Assembly: GCA_019915135.1 (NCBI GenBank)
Contig: JAHLMK010000008.1
Location: forward strand, 682,001-746,000
Length of the DNA stretch: 64,000 bases
Origin: Strobilurus pachycystidiatus
Taxonomy: Eukaryota > Basidiomycota > Agaricomycetes > Agaricales > Physalacriaceae
Reading direction: 5' to 3'
Notes under the pieces: model-generated
Databases searched by the model: none
The model's input: the letters and a program-made list of their open reading frames with translations, nothing else
What the model was told of the DNA's origin: nothing
Program-made: the position numbers and the translations under genes
In this document: one piece after another, positions 57,347-64,000 of the stretch
How the letters are laid out: each line of letters opens with the position of its first letter
Position numbering within the stretch: the stretch's first letter is position 1

Positions 57347-58167
57347 ATGGAGTGCCGTTTCTCCAGTCAGCTTTTGGCCACCTCGAAGCGTCTTTCATCC
57401 CAGATCAAGACAATACAGCGAACCCCCGGCAATGTGCGGTTCAACTCGACCGCCAACGAGACGCTGAGCTGGTCGGAATACCTTGCCATGAGGCGCAGCA
57501 GGCATAGATGGCAGAATGTGCGGGATCAGCTCATTTGCTGCTCTTCATTATCTGACATACATAGGCTTCCACCATTCCTGCGTCTTTTGTTGGTCTGTTC
57601 GGCGGCGCGAGTTATTTTGCTTCCCTTGAGACGGATCCATTGAAGCCAATCATGGTGCGTGGCGTCGCTGTATTCTCGTTCGTTCATACTCACGAAAAGA
57701 CAGGGAGTTGACCCCTTCATGTTCTACGGTGCATGCACAGCCGCGTGCATGGGTGCGCTTCATCCCACATTGCATGTCTAGCCTCATTGTTTTCTGATAT
57801 TAATACACAGGCTTGGGTTTCATCGTCGGACCAACTATTGGAGCGTCTGCATGGCGTCTTGCCACGGGCAGCTCCATCAAAGCATTTGACGCTCGTGATG
57901 CACAGTTCTTCCAAAAAATAGCCAAGAACCGCGTCGACGCCAGTCTGCAGAGCCCAACAAGTCCTGTCCCTGATTACTACGGTGCGTCAGAGAGGTGACA
58001 CGTCGTCAGAAATGCCTAACGCTTCCAATAGGCGAAAAGATTGGCTCTATACATCAATATCGGACAGTGAGTTCGTATCCAGACTGGCGGCTTCTCTTGT
58101 TGAACCTTCTCAGTGGCTTCGCGATCAGGCCAAATACCGTCGCAAAGCTTTGTTACCTGAGGATTGA
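57347..58167 (+). CDS. PAM17: PAM17, mitochondrial import motor subunit
   Basis: Starts MECRFSSQLLATSKRLSSQI, rich in Ser, Arg and Lys, as expected for a mitochondrial presequence. After several introns the exons read LSWSEYLAMRRSRHRWQN, ASTIPASFVGLFGGASYFAS (first membrane helix), LETDPLKPIM, GVDPFMFYGACTAACMG and LGFIVGPTIGASAWRL (second helix). Then come FFQKIAKNRVDASLQSPTSP, PDYYGEKIGSIHQYR and finally WLRDQAKYRRKALLPED at 58167. This is the conserved Pam17 pattern. The protein sits in the inner membrane and helps the TIM23-associated motor pull precursors into the matrix. Confidence 0.93.
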
Positions 58168-60642
58168 ATGTCCGCAGAACTACCTTTCTAAATACAACAT
58201 TCTGCGTCAACCATCTAATACTATCCCACCATCGAATCACGCAATTGGCTTTCAAACTTCAAACTTCAATCCCCAGACTCAGGATCTTTCGCAACTGATA
58301 CACGCATTCGGGGCGAGGTACTGTATTACTAGGAATACAAACCACCATTGCGGCAGAAGAGCGTACACTGGGTCCACCGTTGGTGGACGAGGTGTCACCC
58401 AGCTGTGAGCCAGCGACGCTCACTCATGGAGAACTTTCTCCTCCACTTGCTGCATGTATGTTGCTTCGTTTCGCAAAACACTTGCGGAGAACAAAAGACT
58501 ACATAGCTTCATTTCCCATTTCGAGCAGGTCCACCGAAGAATTCGCCGAAATCATCCGCGGTGATGCACAACGTTCCACCATAGCGATGCATGCAGTGAC
58601 TGTCCACAATGCGGCATCGATTCCTGCTCGATGTAAGGGCCGTTTAGGGCGGAGGAGCGGGCGAACACCCATGATGAGGTAGTCATTGTAAGTCTTTCCG
58701 TCAAATTTGAGTCGTGGTCAGTCAGCACTCCGATTGCAGTGTGCACCAATAACCTAATCGCCCAACTTGAGTATTACCTGATGCCCAAACTTAATCGTCA
58801 AATCACTTAACTTCACGATTAAGAGTACACTTATGTTTGCACTTGAAGGATGACTTTGCAAACAATTGAATGAAACAACAACATATACAGTATTTAAGTA
58901 CTATCCGAGCACCCAAGTGCACCCGCCAGTGCACTCACTTGAGTGCGCATGTAAGTCCCGATACACTTACGTGCATGGCACTTGGTGTACACTCGCTCTT
59001 GACTGGCTAGTGTCCACTTACGTGCTACTCCCAGGGGCTCCGCGCTCAAGTGCGCACTTGGCAGTCTGTCGACAAATGGTCCGTTGTACACCTCGATCAA
59101 TGTCCACAGCTAGTCTAGGCTAGAAATGGCACCTAATCCTACAGGAGAGCTAGACTGGCTGTCCGTGCACGGTGCCCGTGTCCTGCGCCCCGACTCGTCC
59201 CTGAGTGTCAGCCATCGAGTGGCTCATCGTGGTATAAGCACGTAGCCGAGATGTTGTCTTTGGCACAACCCTCCCTCTCCTCTCAAGCCCCATCCTCAGT
59301 CAAGGTACGCGCCGACAACGCCTTCCTATCGGTAGACCAGATTGCTGCAGACGACAGTCTCAGGACAGGGGAAACTGTGGCGCCATCTATGGATCGGTCC
59401 GCTGATCCTGTGAATGCACAATTACGAAAGGCAGGCAAAATGACAATGGGCGGCGGGGCATATACGAGCAGCGGCGGCTGGCGCAGTCGACTGGTACTGA
59501 TGGTGGTGGTAAAGGAGAAAGAAACATTCCGTCACGTGTGTTCTTTGAGATCACTATGTACCAAAATGTTGTTCATGGCGCGACCTCGGCGCCAACCACA
59601 TGTTCTGGGCGGATGTTACGCGCCGCCTCGCACGCCCACCGTCCTTGTAAGCGATAAATCATGTAACTGCCTGTACGCGTCGGACGTGTGCTAATCAATA
59701 TCTTATATTATAGACTTATCTTGACTCTGAGGCACTACCACCAACAACACATGATGGTCTTTGCTTGGCCCTCGCACACCACGTGGTGCTTGCAGCCCTT
59801 TCTTCAAACCACCGCCATCGCCACTCGACCGCCGCCACGTATGACCTCCGACGCGCCCGTCTCCTGCAAACAATACCTCACGCATGGCCGACTCTCATAC
59901 TTACCGGCAAACTCATTGTCAAAGTGGCCCTATTTCAAGTGGCGGTCCGCACACGTTCGAGCTTCCCGCATACACTGGATTCCGCGCCCACTTATTCATC
60001 TTGAACACGCGTGGAAGTGAGCTCGGCCGCCCAAGTCTGCACATCCGCGCACACTTAATTCGATAGATACAAGTGCCGCTACACCTTATTGGGTCCTACT
60101 GATACCACACTTGATCGGATGATTGAGACTTGGGGCGCGGCACTCGAGTCGGGCCACTTGAGTGTTACCTCAAAGTGTAGTATAAGTAGATGAAATGTAA
60201 CTTGTCACACTCAATCGTACACGGAAGTGGATGTTTCTAATTGTAGGCTACTAATGTGAGCACTTGAATCGACAGGCTAGAAGGGTATGGTCATGGGACA
60301 CTTAAGTGTCAGGCCACGGTGCGCACCGGGAAATACTCAAGTTTGGGGATTAGGGTTCATTGTGCACAGCTATCTATCACGGCGTGAATACATTCAATTC
60401 GGGCTTGTTATGATACATGGATAGAGTTGTTCAACCAGTGAAATAAGGACGACCGAGCGTCTAGTGAACGGCAGGGTGCAAGCTTCAAGCGTGCGTTCTC
60501 TCAACAATAAGTTATGGGAGATATTCGTCGAGAATTCAGGATATGGATATCACGTCGACAAAAAGAAAAGGAGCGTAGACTTAGGATTAAGCGAGTGAGT
60601 GGAGGCACAGGGCTTGCGAGGTAGGGTGATGAACCGGGTGTA
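58168..60642. other. Gene-free stretch rich in CACTT/AAGTG palindromes
   Basis: No gene found in 2.5 kb. From about 58.8 kb the sequence is unusually rich in CACTT and AAGTG. Perfect palindromes are GACACTTAAGTGTC (60297-60310) and CAAGTGCGCACTTG (59047-59060). CACTTGAGTG occurs at 58936-58945 and 60155-60164, and CACTTACGTGC twice (58964-58974, 59015-59025). This may be relic transposon or satellite DNA, or clustered binding sites. Confidence 0.55.
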
Positions 60643-61552
60643 CTACCTCCATGTATGAAAGTGTTGAGGGATCACTGTAGTCTGCAGAGCGCCGATGACG
60701 CTCTGGCGCTCACTCAAGCAGAGCCGCGGAACAATGCCTTTACGAGCATCTTGACCGCCGACCTCTTGCACGAGACACCATCCATCTTTGTATTCTTCGA
60801 GTAAGCGAAGAACATCTCCAGCTGCGATGGGAATTTCATCGTCTTGGCTGGGTACAAAGTCGGATGAGACTGCCATCAATCGCGGCAATGAGGACAGGCT
60901 TGCATTTGAGCCAGAGCGTGAACGCGAAGTTTGAGGGATTTTGGGAAGAGTGACAGGAATGGCAAGTGCAGACGACAGCGAGTGAGCTCCAGGATCCTTG
61001 GATGGATTTGGCGCTGCGTCGACAGTGCGAGGAGTAGGGGGCGAAAGGCGGCCCTTCAAGTCTGCGAGTACAGGCTCTGATGCCGACGAAGCCCTCTCGT
61101 TCATGACGAAGAGCTGATACGCGGGAGGTGGCGTCGGGACCTCAGGAATGGATGTCATGGAGGCGCTAGGTGCCCACCTCGTTGTAGAGGTAGCCATGGA
61201 ATTGGAAAGGGTAGGGACTTGTGGAACCCAACGACCACTACTCCCAATAGTGGTGGAAATGAGAGACGCAGCATCGTCTTTCTCCCCCTTCTCAGTCGTG
61301 AAGAATTCTGCATCAGGACCGTCGATTGTATCGACCAAGACTTCTCTGCGCTTCCTGCGGGTCATAGCCCACCACCATAGAAGTCCTGTTTAGCTTCAGA
61401 GAGGAGCGACGATCAGAGCGAGGCGACATACCAGCAAGGAGAAGCACTCCTACAACTGAAAGAACAATGGCAATGTTCTTCCATGACACCCGGAGGATCT
61501 CATTGACGGACTGAGAGCGAACTTGAACTCGAACACTCTGTAGTGGAGCCAT
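60643..61552 (-). CDS. Single-span membrane protein with C-terminal SH3 domain
   Basis: Starts MAPLQSVRVQVRSQSVNEIL at 61552. A membrane helix (NIAIVLSVVGVLLLAG) is completed after a short intron by LLWWWAMTRRKRREV, whose basic tail predicts a cytosolic C-terminus. A Ser/Pro-rich linker (PEVPTPPPAYQLF, PRTVDAAPNPSKD) leads to an SH3 domain at the end: MAVSSDFVPSQDDEIPIAAG, DVLRLLEEYKDGWCLV and RKGIVPRLCLSE, with the usual ALYDY, acidic-loop, W and P positions recognisable. The architecture recalls fungal Fus1-like proteins of cell fusion or polarity, but the short extracellular part makes that uncertain. Confidence 0.78.
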
Positions 61553-61742
61553 CCCCGACTCTTGTCAGAGGCGACAGGCAGATGTGGCATCTGGTCAAAT
61601 GGAAGGACATTTAAGTACATTCACCGTCTCGGTAAGAGGCGGTGTACCAGATCTCCATCTGACAAGAACATTCGCACGAGCATCACATACCCTGCATGGA
61701 AGTCTCTTCCGTGCGGGACATCAGTCAAGGAACAGTTACATG

Positions 61743-64000
61743 TCATGAGAAATCAATTGCGTCCACCAAAAGATTAGAGACAGCTCGGTATAGAGATCGC
61801 GCGCCCTCTGATGGAATGTAATCCTGCAACGCTCCCTCGATCACCGAGTCCAGAGCAGTCTTCGAGAGGCTGCTTGTAATGTCAGTCGAAATGGACTGCA
61901 GCGCCTCTGATGCTATGACTCTGATCTCTTCAAGCGTGAATGGAACAAACGGCAATATCGTTGTAACCCGTGATAGGACAGAAGCCTAAAGGGACGATGG
62001 CGTCAGCAAAACATCTGCAAGCTGGAGATGGACATACACCCAAACGGTCAGAAACGCGAGGTCTCAGTTGAGCCATGAGCTCCACATACTCCTCTCGGGA
62101 CAAAGTCTGATCCTTGTGTTTCAATGAGACGTGATAATCGTGTATGAGATCGTGTCCGATGTTGGATGTCCCCAGCCATATAACGTTGCGAACATCGATG
62201 TTCATGCTATTGGCTTCAAAAGAACACCGGCCTGAAACACAGCTCAGCCATGAGTGGGGAAAAGGTCGCGCGAAAACGCACCAACTTCCCAGGGAAGCAA
62301 CAAGGACCAGAGAACGCTGATATCTTCGGTCTTCTCAATCTCCTGCAGCGCAGATTAGAACAAAATTCTGAATGTTGAGAGGAAGAGAGCAACGAACATC
62401 GAGCACAACAATGCATCTCTTGCCCTCGTTATTGATGAGAAATTCTATCAAGGTACACGGGGAATGAGAGACATTCTGTGGAGACATCGTCAGCGAAGAG
62501 ACAAAAGTATGACACGACGCGACGCATACCTGATCAGGACTAATTGAATATGACTGCCACAAGTCGTGCGCGGAACGTAGAGTAGTCATGTTGACTGTGT
62601 GGGATGGCACATCTAGAAGAGATCCGACTAGCACACGGCTATTGAGCCGGATGAAGAAGTAGGATGAAACGAAACATACATTTCTGTGCCAGAAGACTCT
62701 TCCCATGTCCGCTTGGTCCTAGAGCCCTTTGTTAGAGTCTTCAGTTCGCCGATTTCACAACAGCCTACCACATAGTAGCATGACAATCGGGGTGACGGTG
62801 ATTTTCTGATTGTGCATACTCAAAACACGGAACAGTTGTTCCAGCGCGCGATCTTGCCCAACAATCCCGTACCGTATCCTTGCCAACGGCTTGAAAGAAG
62901 ATCGCTTCATGAGTACATCTGCTTTTCGCGTCAGAGATGTCTCTGCCTGGGAAAGGTAGTACCTAATCAGCGCCCAATCAGCGCCGTGCATCAGGACTTA
63001 GGAACATCTCACTGACTTTGTGGCGTCATCCATCTTGTCCAAAATTGGTTTCAGCTCGCCGTTCGGGGATCCCAGCTCCTTGTGGAGGGACGTGATATCC
63101 GCACCGTACTCCAAGAGCACTTTGACGATGTCCAGTTTCTGGGACAGCTGGTCGTTCGTGAGGGTAAACGCAAGCGCCGACTGAGGGCCCAAGGTATCGT
63201 TCGGGCCCGCCTGCCCACTTGCAAGCACCTGCCTCACCTGCTCGGCGTCATCACCAGCGATGGCAAACATCAGAGCAGGCTTCGGGGTCGTGACAAGACA
63301 TGAAAGTGGACGTGGAGGCACTTCGAGGGCCTGCGCCTTTGGCGGTGAGACACTGTCAACGGGTATAGGTCGTCGAATGGTATAATCGTCAATGTCACTT
63401 TGGGGTTGTGTGTGGATATCATTTTCACTTTCCGGGATGGGTTGGCTGCCTGATCTGAAGGGCGAGCTCGCCCAGGGAGCGGGGGCCACTAGTGGAGCAG
63501 ACTGGGGTACAGTGAACTGCGACAAACGATGCAGAGAGCGGGTAGACTCGGTCAGTTCCGGTGCCGCCGTGTGTGGCGGTCTATTAAATTGATCCTCTTG
63601 TATATGCGATAGATGTGATAGCTTCGAGGTAAGTCAGCCGGACAGGTCCTCTTGGGTGGATAAGGATTCTCACCGATGCTTTGTTCGACGATGTAGGTTG
63701 TGATTGTACACTTGCAGATGTGACGCTTAGATTACCTTGAATGATATCGATACTCAATGACGGGAACTGATGATAAGCATTTCACATACCTGAGCCCGGA
63801 TAGGATGTAAAACTAGATCTAGAAGGAGATGAAGATGCAATATAATTGGGTGTCAAGATGGTGGACTTGAAAAGGATTAGCTCGTTGATATAGCAAAGAG
63901 AGGTGGACGTACGAGTCTGAGAGGTTTGAGGCCTCTTGATGCAGCTTTGTTGGCCAACGGACTTGAGAAAGCGTGAGCAGGAGCTTCCTCTATAGGTGTC
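61743..64000 (-). CDS. Ankyrin-repeat AAA+ ATPase, CLPB/SKD3-like (5' end missing)
   Basis: The gene runs off the right edge. Exons at 63.5-64.0 kb join in frame (PIEEAPAHAFSSPLANKAAS, STILTPNYIASSSPSR, NLSVTSASVQSQPTSSNKAS), so a methionine-like start near 63525 is internal. An ankyrin pair follows: KPALMFAIAGDDAEQVRQVL and SQKLDIVKVLLEYGADITSL. Then the AAA+ core: IVGQDRALEQLFRVL, Walker A GPSGHGKSLLAQK, Walker B KRCIVVLDEIEKT, sensor 1 NVIWLGTSNIG and DRLGASVLSRVTTILPFVPF. A small ClpB-type C-terminal domain ends LLVDAIDFS at 61743. Similar proteins act as disaggregases in mitochondria; localisation cannot be judged without the N-terminus. Confidence 0.85.

Noticed and set aside
1..64000. 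tRNA or rRNA genes and CRISPR arrays
   Set aside because: I looked for tRNA T-arm-like motifs near plausible acceptor pairing and for regularly spaced repeats and found none convincing; a tRNA scan was not possible.

Overview
The window looks like genomic DNA of a mushroom-forming basidiomycete (Agaricomycetes). The genes are split by many short introns of about 45-60 bp with GT...AG (twice GC...AG) borders. The leftmost large gene and the F-box protein are of types I associate with this class, and a TRI5-type terpene cyclase, P450s and UstYa-like proteins are fungal secondary-metabolism families. All names come from reading motifs; no database search was run.

Layout. (1) 1-4.2 kb: one long serine/proline-rich regulatory-looking protein. 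(2) 4.2-16 kb: an intact F-box protein gene followed by an indel-riddled tandem copy, a second small tandem duplication, and GC-rich DNA with relics of a bHLH transcription factor, a divergent partner and another F-box-like gene. (3) 16.7-21.9 kb: a tandem duplication of a block holding a Ure2p-like glutathione transferase and a convergent short-chain dehydrogenase (SDR). The left copy is dead and carries a 29-G homopolymer; the right copy is intact. (4) 22.5-29.2 kb: a second SDR, a METTL21/EFM-type methyltransferase sharing a 79-bp divergent promoter with a BSP-family zinc-peptidase-like protein, a PBDC1-like protein and a homeodomain protein. (5) 29.4-41.8 kb: a candidate terpenoid gene cluster of P450, alpha/beta-barrel protein, SDR, TRI5-type terpene cyclase and P450, with tandem repeats in two of its intergenic regions. 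(6) 42.4-58.2 kb: mostly conserved housekeeping genes (FCP1 phosphatase, EF-2, SNF2-family ATPase, PAM17), interrupted by two divergent UstYa-like genes and an APH-type kinase. (7) 58.2-60.6 kb: a gene-free stretch rich in CACTT/AAGTG palindromes. (8) 60.6-64 kb: a membrane SH3 protein and an ankyrin-AAA+ (CLPB-like) protein cut by the window edge.

How the genes fit together (inference). The cyclase would build a sesquiterpene skeleton from farnesyl diphosphate; the flanking P450s and SDR would oxidise it; the barrel protein could be an accessory enzyme. The nearby GST and SDRs could detoxify or tailor products, but their membership is not shown by sequence. The rest of the right half is core cell biology and is unlikely to belong to the cluster.
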